From positions 346,478-410,477 of the forward strand of contig NZ_KB907209.1 in the NCBI RefSeq assembly GCF_000381885.1: a stretch of 64,000 nt of DNA. The letters are read 5' to 3'. Source of the DNA: Actinomadura atramentaria DSM 43919 (lineage in GTDB: Bacteria > Actinomycetota > Actinomycetes > Streptosporangiales > Streptosporangiaceae). This document shows, one piece after another, positions 54,051-62,418 of the stretch. Made by a program: the position numbers and the translations under genes. Position 1 is the first letter of the stretch, and each line of letters opens with the position of its first letter. The notes beneath the pieces were generated by a model that worked only from the letters and a program-made list of their open reading frames with translations, ran no database searches and was not told where the DNA came from.

Positions 54051-54818
54051 GTGACCAGCGAGAACTTGGCAGCGATCGACCTCGGAGACGCCCGCCGCCG
54101 CCGGGCCGACCGCGCCCGGCAGGTCGCGGACGTCCTGCGCCGGCAGGTCGTCAACGGCGCGTTCGCGGACGGCGTCCTGCCCGCCGAGAACCGGCTCGTC
54201 CGGGAGTTCGGGACGTCCCGCAACGCCGTCCGCGACGCGCTCGACCTGCTGCGCGGCGAAGGGCTCATTGAACGGTGCCCGGGCGTCGGGAGCGTCGTCG
54301 TGGCGGAGAAGTACACGCACGGGTTCGAGCGTCTGCTGGGCCTCGGCGAGACGCTGAAGGGCCACGGGGAGGTCACCAACGAAGTCCGCACCACCGGGTC
54401 GTTCACGCCGCCGAAGGAGATCAGCGACCGGCTGTGCCTGCCGCCCGGCGAGCCCGTCGTGTACGTCGAGCGGCTGCGGCGCATCGGCGGCGTCCCGTTC
54501 TCGCTGGACCTGACGTACCTCGTCCGCGACCTCGGTGAGCCGCTGCTGCGCGAAGACCTGGTCCACAACGACGTGTTCGTGCTGCTGGAGCGGCTGTCCG
54601 GGCAGCCGCTCGGCACCGCCGAGATGACGATGGAGGCCGTCAACGCCGACCCGCACTCCGCGGCGGTGCTCGAAGCCCCGCGCGGGACGGCGCTGCTCAT
54701 GGCCGAGCGCCTCACCCGGCTCGCCGACGGGCGTCCCGTCGACCTGGAGTACATCCGCTTCCGCGGCGACCGCATCGCGATGAGCGGCACCCTGCGCCGC
54801 ACCGCCGCCGACCGCTGA
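54051..54818 (+). CDS. GntR/UTRA (HutC-type) transcriptional regulator
   Basis: A 255-residue regulator. The winged helix reads VADVLRRQVVNGAFADGVLP, ENRLVREFGTSRNAVRDALD and LIERCPGVGSVV. The UTRA ligand domain covers residues 95-245 (PPGEPVVYVERLRRIGGVPF, SLDLTYLV). HutC-type regulators bind small carboxylates or sugar derivatives. It precedes the ferredoxin/ABC/flavoprotein operon by 82 bases on the same strand and probably controls it. The start GTG 54051 comes directly after a probable -10. Confidence 0.93.
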   Translation: MTSENLAAIDLGDARRRRADRARQVADVLRRQVVNGAFADGVLPAENRLVREFGTSRNAVRDALDLLRGEGLIERCPGVGSVVVAEKYTHGFERLLGLGETLKGHGEVTNEVRTTGSFTPPKEISDRLCLPPGEPVVYVERLRRIGGVPFSLDLTYLVRDLGEPLLREDLVHNDVFVLLERLSGQPLGTAEMTMEAVNADPHSAAVLEAPRGTALLMAERLTRLADGRPVDLEYIRFRGDRIAMSGTLRRTAADR

Positions 54819-54900
54819 CCCGCGCCGAAAAGAGCCGCCTTCGGGACCCCGCCGCCGCGCGGTGGCCCCGCCCTGCCCCGCAACGACTGGAGCCCGCGTC

Positions 54901-55128
54901 ATGTCCCTTGTGGAGAACCGCGCCGACGTGCCCGTCACCGTCGACGAGTCCCTGTGCATCGACGGCTGCACGCTGTGCATCGACGTATGCCCGCTCGACT
55001 CGCTCGCGCTCGACCCCGAGACCGGCAAGGCCCACATGTTCGTGGACGAGTGCTGGTACTGCGGCCCGTGCGCCGACCGCTGCCCGACCGGCGCGGTCAC
55101 CGTGAACATCCCCTACCTGCTGCGCTGA
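54901..55128 (+). CDS. 2x[4Fe-4S] ferredoxin (AprB-like)
   Basis: A 75-residue ferredoxin with eight cysteines in two sets, CIDGCTLCIDVCP and CWYCGPCADRCP, each CxxCxxCxxxCP-like. The Trp in the second set and the short ending recall the ferredoxin part of adenylylsulfate reductase subunit B. Encoded in front of a flavoprotein of AprA/FrdA type and an ABC importer, it should pass electrons to or from the flavoprotein. ATG 54901 gives the family start. Confidence 0.92.
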   Translation: MSLVENRADVPVTVDESLCIDGCTLCIDVCPLDSLALDPETGKAHMFVDECWYCGPCADRCPTGAVTVNIPYLLR

Positions 55129-55137
55129 GAGACCACG

Positions 55138-56529
55138 GTGAAACGACTCCTCACGATCCTCGCGGCGGCGCTGGCCGCCGCCGGCTGCTCGGTCGCGGGC
55201 AACGCCGACGCGGGCGGCGGCGCGACGACCGTCGTCGTCGGCTACCAGTCCAAGACCATCAACACCGTCACGGCGGGCACGCTGCTGCGCACGCTCGGCC
55301 TGTTCGAGAAGCGGCTCGGACGCAAGTACAAGGTGGTCTGGCAGGACTACGACACGGGCGCGCCCATCACCGCGCAGATGCTCGCCGGGAAGATCGACAT
55401 CGGCTCGATGGGCGACTACCCGCTCCTCATCAACGGGGCGCGGGCGCAGGCGCAGGGCGGGGACGCGCGCACGGTGCTCGTCTCCACCACCGGCTACAAC
55501 CTGCGGGGCTCGCTCAACGGGATCGTCGTCGCGAAGGACGCCCCGTACGCGTCGCTGCGCGACCTCAAGGGCAAGACGGTCTCGGCGAGCGTCGGGTCGG
55601 CGGGCCACGGCACGCTCGTCCAGGCGTTGAAGAAGGACGGCCTGGACCCGGCGAAGTCCGTGAAGGTCGAGAACCAGCAGCCGTCCGTGGGGGCGTCCGC
55701 GCTGGAGAGCGGTAAAGCCGCCGGGCTCGCGCAGTTCGTGGCGTGGCCGGGGCTGCTCGTGAACCAAGGGCGGGCGCGGCTGCTGTACGACGGGGGAGAC
55801 CTCGACGTCCCGACGTTCCACGGCGTCGTCGTCCGCAGGAGCTTCGCCGAGCAGCGCGGCGACGTGCTCCAGGCGTTCCTGAAGGCGCAGATCGACGCCA
55901 CCGAGTACCTGCACCAGCACCCGTTGCAAGCCGCCGAGTCCGTTGCGCGGACGACCGGTCTGCCCGCCGAGACCGTGTACCTCTACAACGGCGCGGGCGG
56001 GCAGGCGACGTTCGACACCACGCTGAAGAAGCCGCTGACCGACGCGCTGCGGCACGACGTCCCGTTCCTGAAGTCGATCGGCGTGCTGCAGCAGCCGGTG
56101 AACCTGGACTCGTTCGTCGAAGAGTCCTACATCCGCCGCGCGTACGGCGCGGACTACGACCGGGCCGCCGCGTCCACCGCCAACCCGGCCGCCATCACAG
56201 GCACCGACGAGACGTGCCGGAAGCGGGTGAAGGACCCCGCGACGGCGGGCGAGATCTGGCTGACCGGCGAGGAGACGACCCGTCCGGCCGCCGACCCGAC
56301 CTGCCTGCTGCGCGGTGTCCGCGCCTACGAGGCGGCCGGGAAGAAGGTCCGCGCCGTCTACGCCCCCGACGCGGTCACCGGTACCCGCTGGTTCGCCGAC
56401 CGCATGGTGTGGCTCCGCGACGGCGACCGGTACCTGCCGTTCGCGACGCGGCAGACGGCCGACGCGTACCGCGGCGCGCACGCGGCCGCGACGCCCGTCG
56501 AGTACGCGGAGGCGGTGAAGGCCGCGTGA
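55138..56529 (+). CDS. NitT/TauT-type substrate-binding lipoprotein with NosL-like C-terminal domain
   Basis: A 463-residue binding protein. A short signal ends in AAAGC (Cys 17), a probable lipobox. Residues 35-330 match SsuA/TauA-type sulfonate/nitrate binding proteins (VVVGYQSKTINTVTAGTLL, AGKIDIGSMGDYPLL, DLKGKTVSASVGSAGHGT). The remaining 110 residues are extra: a Cys pair, then AVYAPDAVTGTRWFADRMVW and YLPFATRQTADAYRGAH, which resembles NosL-type lipoproteins. The GTG start at 55138 follows the ferredoxin by 9 bases. Its stop overlaps the permease GTG. The ligand is probably a sulfonate-like or other small anion. Confidence 0.88.
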   Translation: MKRLLTILAAALAAAGCSVAGNADAGGGATTVVVGYQSKTINTVTAGTLLRTLGLFEKRLGRKYKVVWQDYDTGAPITAQMLAGKIDIGSMGDYPLLINGARAQAQGGDARTVLVSTTGYNLRGSLNGIVVAKDAPYASLRDLKGKTVSASVGSAGHGTLVQALKKDGLDPAKSVKVENQQPSVGASALESGKAAGLAQFVAWPGLLVNQGRARLLYDGGDLDVPTFHGVVVRRSFAEQRGDVLQAFLKAQIDATEYLHQHPLQAAESVARTTGLPAETVYLYNGAGGQATFDTTLKKPLTDALRHDVPFLKSIGVLQQPVNLDSFVEESYIRRAYGADYDRAAASTANPAAITGTDETCRKRVKDPATAGEIWLTGEETTRPAADPTCLLRGVRAYEAAGKKVRAVYAPDAVTGTRWFADRMVWLRDGDRYLPFATRQTADAYRGAHAAATPVEYAEAVKAA

Positions 56530-57368
56530 CGCTCGCACTCGACGACGAGAAGCGCGTGGCCGTCGCGCCCGGTCCCGCGGCGGACCGCGGGCGGGCGCGG
56601 CTCCGCTGGCCGGTGCGCGCCGGGTCCGTGGTCGCGGCCGTCGCGCTGTGGCAGGTCCTCACCGCCGCGAACGCGCGCCTGTGGGTGCGGTTCGACCGGT
56701 TCCCCGGGCCGGCGGACGTCGCCCGCGAGTTCGGCCGCCAGCTCCGGACGGGCCAGTACTACCTGGACGTCGCGCAGAGCGTCGTGCGGATCGCGTCCGG
56801 GTTCGCGCTCGCCGCCGTCCTCGGCGTCGCGGTCGGCGTCGCCGTCGCGCGGTCGCGGTGGGCGAACGACCTGCTCGGGCCGCTGCTGGAGATCGTCCGG
56901 CCCGTCCCGGCCATCGCGCTGGTGCCGGTGGCGATCCTGCTGTTCCCGCGCAACGAGCAGGGGATCGTGTTCATCACGTTCGTCGCGGCGTTCTTCCCCG
57001 TGGTCGTCAGCACGCGGCACGCCGTCCGCGCGCTGCCGCCCGTCTGGGAGGACGCGGTGCGGACGCTCGGCGGCGGACGGGCGCGGGTGCTCGCCTCGGT
57101 GGTCCTGCCCGGGGTGCTGCCGGGTGTTTTCGGGGGCCTGTCGGTCGGGATGGGCGTCGCGTGGATCTGCGTGGTGTCCGCCGAGATGATCTCCGGCGAC
57201 TTCGGCGTCGGATACCGGACGTGGCAGGCGTACACGATCGTCGACTACCCCGGCGTCCTCGTCGGGATGATCACGATCGGCGTGCTCGGCCGGGTGACGT
57301 CCGGCGTCGTGGAACTCGTGGGCCGCCGCGCCACGCGGTGGCTGCCCGGCGAGGAGGGCCGCCGATGA
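56526..57368 (+). CDS. NitT/TauT ABC transporter permease
   Basis: A 280-residue inner-membrane permease (BPD_transp_1) with about six helices. The EAA loop reads EDAVRTLGGGRARVLASVVLPG. It is SsuC/TauC-like. The GTG start overlaps the SBP stop (GTGA), and the TGA overlaps the ATG of the ATPase gene. Together the three form an ATP-driven importer. Confidence 0.93.
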   Translation: MTLALDDEKRVAVAPGPAADRGRARLRWPVRAGSVVAAVALWQVLTAANARLWVRFDRFPGPADVAREFGRQLRTGQYYLDVAQSVVRIASGFALAAVLGVAVGVAVARSRWANDLLGPLLEIVRPVPAIALVPVAILLFPRNEQGIVFITFVAAFFPVVVSTRHAVRALPPVWEDAVRTLGGGRARVLASVVLPGVLPGVFGGLSVGMGVAWICVVSAEMISGDFGVGYRTWQAYTIVDYPGVLVGMITIGVLGRVTSGVVELVGRRATRWLPGEEGRR

Positions 57369-58102
57369 CCCCGCTGTCCCTGCGCGCCGAGGGCGCGACG
57401 CTCGGCTACGGCGGCCGCGCCGTCTGCACGGGCCTCGACCTGGCGGTCCGCCCCGGCGAGTTCCTGGCCGTCGTCGGCGCGTCCGGCTGCGGCAAGTCCA
57501 CGCTGCTGCGCGCGTTCGCCGGACTCCTGCCGCCGACCGCCGGCGCGGTCATGGCCGACGGTGCGCCTGTCGCCGGGCCGTCGCCCGACCGCGCGCTGGT
57601 CTTCCAGGACGACGCGCTGCTGCCGTGGCGCTCCGCGCGCCGCAACGTCGAACTTCCGCTCGCCATCCGGAACGTGCCCCGCGACCGCCGCCGCGCCGAC
57701 GCGGACGCGTGGCTGGCCCGCGTCGGGCTCGCCGACGCCGGGCGGCGGCTCCCGCGCCAGCTCTCGGGCGGCATGCGGCAGCGCGTCCAGCTCGCCCGCG
57801 CCCTGGCGGCCCGCCCCCGCGCGCTGCTCATGGACGAGCCGTTCGGCGCGCTGGACGCCCAGACCCGCGCCGCCATGCAGCGGCTCCTGCTCGACGTGCT
57901 CGCGGACGCGCCCGCCACGGTCGTGTTCGTCACCCACGACGTCGACGAGGCGCTGCTTCTTGGGGAGCGGATCGTCGTCCTCGGGCCGGCCGGCGTCGAG
58001 CAGGAGATCCCCAACCCGCGTTCCGCGACGTCCGACCCCGCCCGCCGCGCGCAGGTCCTCGCCGCGCTCGGCGCCCCCGCCACCGGAGAAGAGGCCGCCT
58101 GA
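57365..58102 (+). CDS. NitT/TauT ABC transporter ATPase
   Basis: A 245-residue SsuB/TauB-like ATPase. Walker A GASGCGKST, Q-loop LVFQDDALLPW, signature LSGGMRQRVQLARAL, Walker B ALLMDEPFGALD and the H-loop VFVTHDVDEAL are all intact. It energises the neighbouring permease. The stop shares one base with the ATG of the flavoprotein gene (TGATG). Confidence 0.94.
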   Translation: MTPLSLRAEGATLGYGGRAVCTGLDLAVRPGEFLAVVGASGCGKSTLLRAFAGLLPPTAGAVMADGAPVAGPSPDRALVFQDDALLPWRSARRNVELPLAIRNVPRDRRRADADAWLARVGLADAGRRLPRQLSGGMRQRVQLARALAARPRALLMDEPFGALDAQTRAAMQRLLLDVLADAPATVVFVTHDVDEALLLGERIVVLGPAGVEQEIPNPRSATSDPARRAQVLAALGAPATGEEAA

Positions 58103-60795
58103 TGGAGACCCCACCCCTCACCGAGCGCCGCGAGCTGACCTGCGACGTGCTGGTCGTCGGCGGCGGCACCGCCGGGACGATGGCCGCGATCACCGCCGCC
58201 GAGCGCGGCGCGCGCGTGCTGCTGCTGGAGAAGGCGCACGTCCGGCACTCCGGCGCGCTCGCGATGGGCATGGACGGCGTGAACAACGCCGTCATCCCCG
58301 GACGGGCGACGCCGGAGGACTACGTCGCCGAGATCACCCGCGCCAACGACGGCATCGTGAACCAGCGGACCGTCCACCAGACGGCCACGCGCGGCTTCGC
58401 GATGGTGAAGCGGTTGGAGGGGTACGGCGTCAAGTTCGAGAAGGACGCGCACGGCGAGTACGCGGTCCGGCGCGTCCACCGGTCCGGCAGCTACGTCCTG
58501 CCGATGCCGGAGGGCAAGGACGTCAAGAAGGTGCTGTACCGCGTCCTGCGGCGGCGGGAGATGCGCGAGCGCATCACCATCGAGAACCGCGTGATGCCCG
58601 TGCGGGTGCTGACGCGCGACGGCCGCGCGGTCGGCGCGGCCGGGTTCGACACCCGCTCGGGCGAGTTCGTGACGGTCTCGGCCGGCGCGGTGATCCTCGC
58701 GACCGGCGCGTGCGGGCGGCTCGGCCTGCCCGCCAGCGGCTACCTGTACGGGACGTACGAGAATCCCGCGAACGCGGGCGACGGCTACGCGATGGCGTAC
58801 CACGCCGGAGCCGAGCTGAGCGGCATCGAGTGCTTCCAGATCAACCCGCTCATCAAGGACTACAACGGCCCCGCGTGCGCGTACGTCGCGAACCCGTTCG
58901 GCGGCTACCAGGTGAACGCCGAGGGCGACCGGTTCGTCGACTGCGACTACTGGTCGGGCCAGATGATGGCCGAGGTCCGCCGGGAGATCGACTCGGCGCG
59001 CGGCCCGATCTACCTCAAGCTCAGCCACCTGCCCGACGAGACGCTGACCGAGCTGGAGGGCATCCTGCACTCCACCGAGCGGCCCACGCGCGGGACGTTC
59101 CACGCCGGCCGCGGCCACGACTACCGGACGCACGACGTGGAGATGCACATCTCCGAGATCGGGCTGTGCGGCGGGCACTCGGCGTCCGGCGTGTGGGTGG
59201 ACGAGCACGCGCGCACCACCGTCCCCGGCCTGTACGCGGCGGGCGACCTGGCGTGCGTCCCGCACAACTACATGATCGGCGCGTTCGTGTTCGGCGACCT
59301 CGCGGGCGAGGACGCGGCCGCGTTCAGCGCCCGGCACGACGCGGCCGGGCCGCTCGACGAGGACCAGGTCGCCGCCGCACACGAGCTCGTTTACCGGCCG
59401 CTGCGCAACCCGGACGGGCCGCCGCAGCCGCAGGTCGAGTACAAGCTGCGCCGGTTCGTCAACGACTACGTCGCGCCCGCCAAGACCGCCCGCAAGCTGG
59501 AGATCGCCGTCGAGGCGTTCGACCGGATGCGCGGCGAGATCGCCGCGATGGGCGCGCGGACCCCGCACGAGCTGATGCGCTGCGCCGAGGTCACGTTCAT
59601 CCGCGACTGCGCCGAGATGGCGGCGCGCGCGTCGCTGACCCGCACCGAGAGCCGCTGGGGGCTCTACCACGACCGCGCCGACCTGCCCGAACGCGACGAC
59701 GCGGCCTGGTTCTACCACCTCAACCTGCGGAGGCGCGCGGACGGGGCGATGGAGTTCCTGAAGCGTCCCGTGGCCCCCTACCTGGTGGACGTGGACGGCA
59801 TCGACGTCCCCGACCACGGGACCGAGCCGGTTCAGCTCGGCGCGGCGGCCCCGGCGGCGTCCGCCTCGGCGGCGCGGCGCGGGGAGCGGCGCGCGTCGGC
59901 GGTCGCGCGGTCGCCCCGGATGCTGGAACTGCTGGCGCTCGCCGAATCCGCGCCGTCCGCCGACGACCTCGCGCCCTACCTCGCCGACGCCGACCCGAAG
60001 GTGCGGCGCGCGGCCGTCGCCACGGTCACCGAGGTCGTGCCGGACGGGACCGCCGCGCTGCTGGCCGGGGCGCTCGGTGACGCGCACGGCTCGGTGCGGC
60101 ACGCCGCCGCAACGGCGCTGCGTGAACTGGTGGAGGTGTTGCCCGCGTCCGACGCCGTCCGTGCCGCGCTGACGCCGCCGCTGGCCTCGCCGGACGCCGT
60201 CGTGCGCGCGGCCGTGCTGGACGTGCTGCGCGCGCTCGGGCTCGGCGACCGCGCCGCCTTCCGGGCCGCGCGGGCGGACGCCGACCACCGCGTCCGCCTC
60301 CAGGCGGTGCGGGGGTTGTTGGCTCTGGATGACGCGGCGGGCATCGCGGAGGTGGCGGGCGACGCTAACCGGGAGGTGCGCGTCCATGTCGCGCACGGCC
60401 TCGGCGCGGTCGGCGATCCGGCCGCCGCCGGGGCGGTCGCGGCGCTGGCGGCCGACGCCGATCCGCTCGTCCGCGCCGCCGCGCTGGAGGCGTGCGCGGG
60501 CATCGGCTGCCCGCCGCCGCTCGACGCGGCGGCGCTCGCCGCGCTGCACGACGCGGCCTGGGAGGTCCGGGTCGGCGCGGCGCGGGGCCTGGCCGCCGCG
60601 CCGCCCGACACGGCCGCCGCGCCGCTGGTGAAGGCCCTCGACGATCCGCACGCCGACGTCCGCAAGGCCGCCGTGCTCGCGCTCACGCGCTGGGCGGACC
60701 GGGCCGACGTCGCGGCGGCGCTGCGGGCCGTGCGCGACGACGCCGACGCCGACGTGCGCGCGTACTCGCGGCGCGCCCTCGAACCGGTTCGTTGA
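58102..60795 (+). CDS. FAD-dependent oxidoreductase (AprA/FrdA-like) fused to HEAT repeats
   Basis: An 897-residue fusion. Residues 10-590 form a fumarate-reductase/AprA-type flavoprotein: dinucleotide site VVGGGTAGTMAA, the HSGALAMGMDGVNN flavin loop, FAD motif GLYAAGDLACVPHNYMIGAF and a C-terminal helical domain (RTPHELMRCAEVTFIRDCAEM). Residues 620-897 are about eight HEAT/PBS-lyase repeats (ADPKVRRAAVATV, DPLVRAAALEACAG, DPHADVRKAAVLAL). The enzyme core is close in size to APS reductase alpha. The ferredoxin at 54901 is the likely partner. The reaction is unknown. Last gene of the first operon; translation is coupled to the ATPase. Confidence 0.9.
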   Translation: METPPLTERRELTCDVLVVGGGTAGTMAAITAAERGARVLLLEKAHVRHSGALAMGMDGVNNAVIPGRATPEDYVAEITRANDGIVNQRTVHQTATRGFAMVKRLEGYGVKFEKDAHGEYAVRRVHRSGSYVLPMPEGKDVKKVLYRVLRRREMRERITIENRVMPVRVLTRDGRAVGAAGFDTRSGEFVTVSAGAVILATGACGRLGLPASGYLYGTYENPANAGDGYAMAYHAGAELSGIECFQINPLIKDYNGPACAYVANPFGGYQVNAEGDRFVDCDYWSGQMMAEVRREIDSARGPIYLKLSHLPDETLTELEGILHSTERPTRGTFHAGRGHDYRTHDVEMHISEIGLCGGHSASGVWVDEHARTTVPGLYAAGDLACVPHNYMIGAFVFGDLAGEDAAAFSARHDAAGPLDEDQVAAAHELVYRPLRNPDGPPQPQVEYKLRRFVNDYVAPAKTARKLEIAVEAFDRMRGEIAAMGARTPHELMRCAEVTFIRDCAEMAARASLTRTESRWGLYHDRADLPERDDAAWFYHLNLRRRADGAMEFLKRPVAPYLVDVDGIDVPDHGTEPVQLGAAAPAASASAARRGERRASAVARSPRMLELLALAESAPSADDLAPYLADADPKVRRAAVATVTEVVPDGTAALLAGALGDAHGSVRHAAATALRELVEVLPASDAVRAALTPPLASPDAVVRAAVLDVLRALGLGDRAAFRAARADADHRVRLQAVRGLLALDDAAGIAEVAGDANREVRVHVAHGLGAVGDPAAAGAVAALAADADPLVRAAALEACAGIGCPPPLDAAALAALHDAAWEVRVGAARGLAAAPPDTAAAPLVKALDDPHADVRKAAVLALTRWADRADVAAALRAVRDDADADVRAYSRRALEPVR

Positions 60796-61030
60796 GCGGC
60801 TGGACCAGGCCGGTCGCTGAACCGCGTCGTTGAGTTGCTGAACCGGCCCACTCAACCGCCGAACCGGCGCGTTCGGCCGCTGAGCGCCGAACCGGCGCCC
60901 TTGGCCGCTGACCCGCGTTGTTCGGCCGTCGAGCCGGTCCGGCGAGTGCCGGACCGGCTCGACGGCCGTCGAACTGGTCCGGCGAACGCTGAACCCGGGC
61001 GGCTGGCGGCTGAACCGGTTCGTTGGCCGT
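60780..61030 (+). repeat. degenerate short repeats around GCTGAACCGG
   Basis: Roughly ten imperfect copies of a 20-28-base unit with consensus near CGTTCGGCCGCTGAACCGG run from the end of the flavoprotein gene to about 61030. Copies occur in both orientations (for example ACTCAACCGCCGAACCGG). They look like slippage or recombination products in non-coding DNA. Confidence 0.6.
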
Positions 61031-61375
61031 GCGGTTCCGCGGGTTGGTTCGGGCGGGCGTTCGCTGGGGCGCTGATCAGCGCGGCGCTTGTTCGTGATGC
61101 CCGGCTCCCGCTTGGCGGGGGTCGGGCGTCGGCGTTTTCGGGGACGCCGGGTGGGCGGGCGGTCGCGGAGTGTTTTCGGTCGGGAGCCGAAAACGTGTGA
61201 TTTGCGCAACGTTCTCGATCGGGGATGCCGAGCGCGAGAACGGATCATCTCGGGCATATTCCCAGGTAAATCGGTAGGATTAGTGTAGAAGTCCGCTCGC
61301 CGGGTGCCGTTCGTGCAGGTGAAGCCCGATTCTCGGGTCTTCCCAGAGCGCCCCCCGGCGTGCATCCTGAGGCGC
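60796..61375. other. gene-free region with degenerate repeats and leader promoter
   Basis: No gene is seen in this stretch of about 580 bases. The first 260 bases are degenerate repeats around the word GCTGAACCGG / CGTTCGGCC. One exact hairpin lies in it. The part 61180-61375 is less GC-rich, with AT-rich words near 61250-61290 (TAAATCGGTAGGATTAGTGTAG), and is the likely promoter of the leader/ABC operon. Confidence 0.6.
60923..60968. terminator. perfect 21-bp hairpin after the first operon
   Basis: Bases 60923-60943 pair without mismatch with 60948-60968 and close on the loop GAGT. It is the strongest inverted repeat seen in the window and lies 128 bases after the flavoprotein stop, so it probably ends the first operon and insulates the second. 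There is no U-tract. Confidence 0.75.
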
Positions 61376-61447
61376 ATGAACGCGACGGCGGTCCTGGTGG
61401 CGAGGCGCCACATCGACCTGCTCCGCGTGTGCAGCGCGGGCTGTTGA
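61376..61447 (+). CDS. sulfur-type leader peptide (23 residues)
   Basis: A 23-codon open frame whose product reads NATAVLVARRHIDLLRVCS after the Met and ends AGC. The core ARRHIDLLRV with cysteines at the end is the hallmark of the short putative leader peptides found in front of sulfur-uptake genes in actinomycetes. The two Cys codons at its end would slow ribosomes when cysteine is scarce. It stands 122 bases before the second permease gene, with alternative hairpins between. CTGAGG precedes the ATG. The role as attenuator is inferred. Confidence 0.85.
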   Translation: MNATAVLVARRHIDLLRVCSAGC

Positions 61448-61462
61448 CCCGTCCCCCTCGCA

Positions 61463-61514
61463 CCGCGGAGCCCTGATCCGCGGCTCCATTCGCCCGGCGC
61501 CCCTCGCCGGAGCC
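61463..61514 (+). promoter_or_regulatory. putative attenuator with mutually exclusive hairpins
   Basis: GGAGCC (61467-61472) can pair with GGCTCC (61482-61487), and the same GGCTCC can pair instead with a second GGAGCC (61509-61514), enclosing GGCG/CGCC. A third option, CCGCGGA (61463-61469) with TCCGCGG (61477-61483), conflicts with both. The last stem is followed by a pyrimidine run (CCCTTTCCCTTCC). This is the 1:2 versus 2:3 layout of transcription attenuators, directly after the Cys codons of the leader. Confidence 0.65.
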
Positions 61515-61569
61515 CCTTTCCCTTCCTCCCGACCGCCCCGCATCGCGTCGCCGCCCCGGAGGTGCCCGC

Positions 61570-62418
61570 GTGACCACAGACCTGCTCGATCCACCCCGTT
61601 CCTCGCTCGCACCGACCGGTGTTCGGCCCGTCCCGGCATGGACCGGAACCGCGTTGCGAACGCTGCTGCGCCGGTCCCGCAAGATCAGCGGGCTCGTCGC
61701 CGTCCTCGTGCTCTGGGAGGTCGGTGCGCGCGCCGGCTGGCTCGGCAGCACGACGCCCCCGCTCAGCCAGGTCCTCGACCGCGGCGCGGCGATGATCGGC
61801 TCCGGCGAACTCGGCTCCAACCTCGGCGTCTCGCTCGTCCGCGTCCTCAAGGGCCTGGCGATCGGGCTGCCGCTCGGGCTGGGCCTCGGGCTCCTGGCCG
61901 GGCTGCTCACCGTCGGCGAGGACGTCATCGACGCGCCCGTCCAGGCGCTGCGGATGCTCCCGCACCTCGCGCTCGTCCCGCTGTTCATCATCTGGTTCGG
62001 GATCGGGGAGACGTCGAAGGTCGGGCTGATCGCGGTCGGCGTGGTGTTCCCGCTCTACATCAACGTCTTCCACGGCATCCGCGGCGTGGACGAACGTCTC
62101 GTGGAATCCGCGCGGTCCTGCGGGCTCGGCCGACTCGGGCTGATCCGGCGCGTCATCCTGCCCGGCGCGCTGCCGCAGATCCTCGTCGGACTCCGGCAGT
62201 CGCTCGGCCTCGCGTGGCTGACGCTCGTCGTGGTCGAGCAGTCCGCGACCAGCTCGGGCATCGGGTTCGTCATCAACCAGGCGACCCAGTTCATGCGGAT
62301 GGACACCGTGTTCGTGGTGCTCGTCGTCTACGCGCTGCTCGGCGTCGCCACCGACCTGTTCGTCCGCGTGGTCGAGCGGCGCGCGCTCGCGTGGCGGAAG
62401 GGACTGGTGGCGCGATGA
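61570..62418 (+). CDS. ABC transporter permease, SsuC-like
   Basis: A 282-residue permease with six helices, of the aliphatic sulfonate type. The EAA loop reads VESARSCGLGRLGLIRRVILPG, and the segment VVVEQSATSSGIGFVINQA is typical for SsuC. The GTG start at 61570 has GGAGG 10 bases upstream. ATGA overlap with the next gene. Its binding protein is not directly in front; either it follows beyond the window or the SBP at 55138 serves both. Confidence 0.93.
   Translation: MTTDLLDPPRSSLAPTGVRPVPAWTGTALRTLLRRSRKISGLVAVLVLWEVGARAGWLGSTTPPLSQVLDRGAAMIGSGELGSNLGVSLVRVLKGLAIGLPLGLGLGLLAGLLTVGEDVIDAPVQALRMLPHLALVPLFIIWFGIGETSKVGLIAVGVVFPLYINVFHGIRGVDERLVESARSCGLGRLGLIRRVILPGALPQILVGLRQSLGLAWLTLVVVEQSATSSGIGFVINQATQFMRMDTVFVVLVVYALLGVATDLFVRVVERRALAWRKGLVAR

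Noticed and set aside
57406..62073. Very long minus-strand open frame (about 1550 codons) opposite the sulfur-type locus
   Set aside because: It is antisense to five well-supported genes, is made of His/Arg/Val/Gln-rich sequence typical of high-GC shadows, and crosses the repeat region and the leader peptide.
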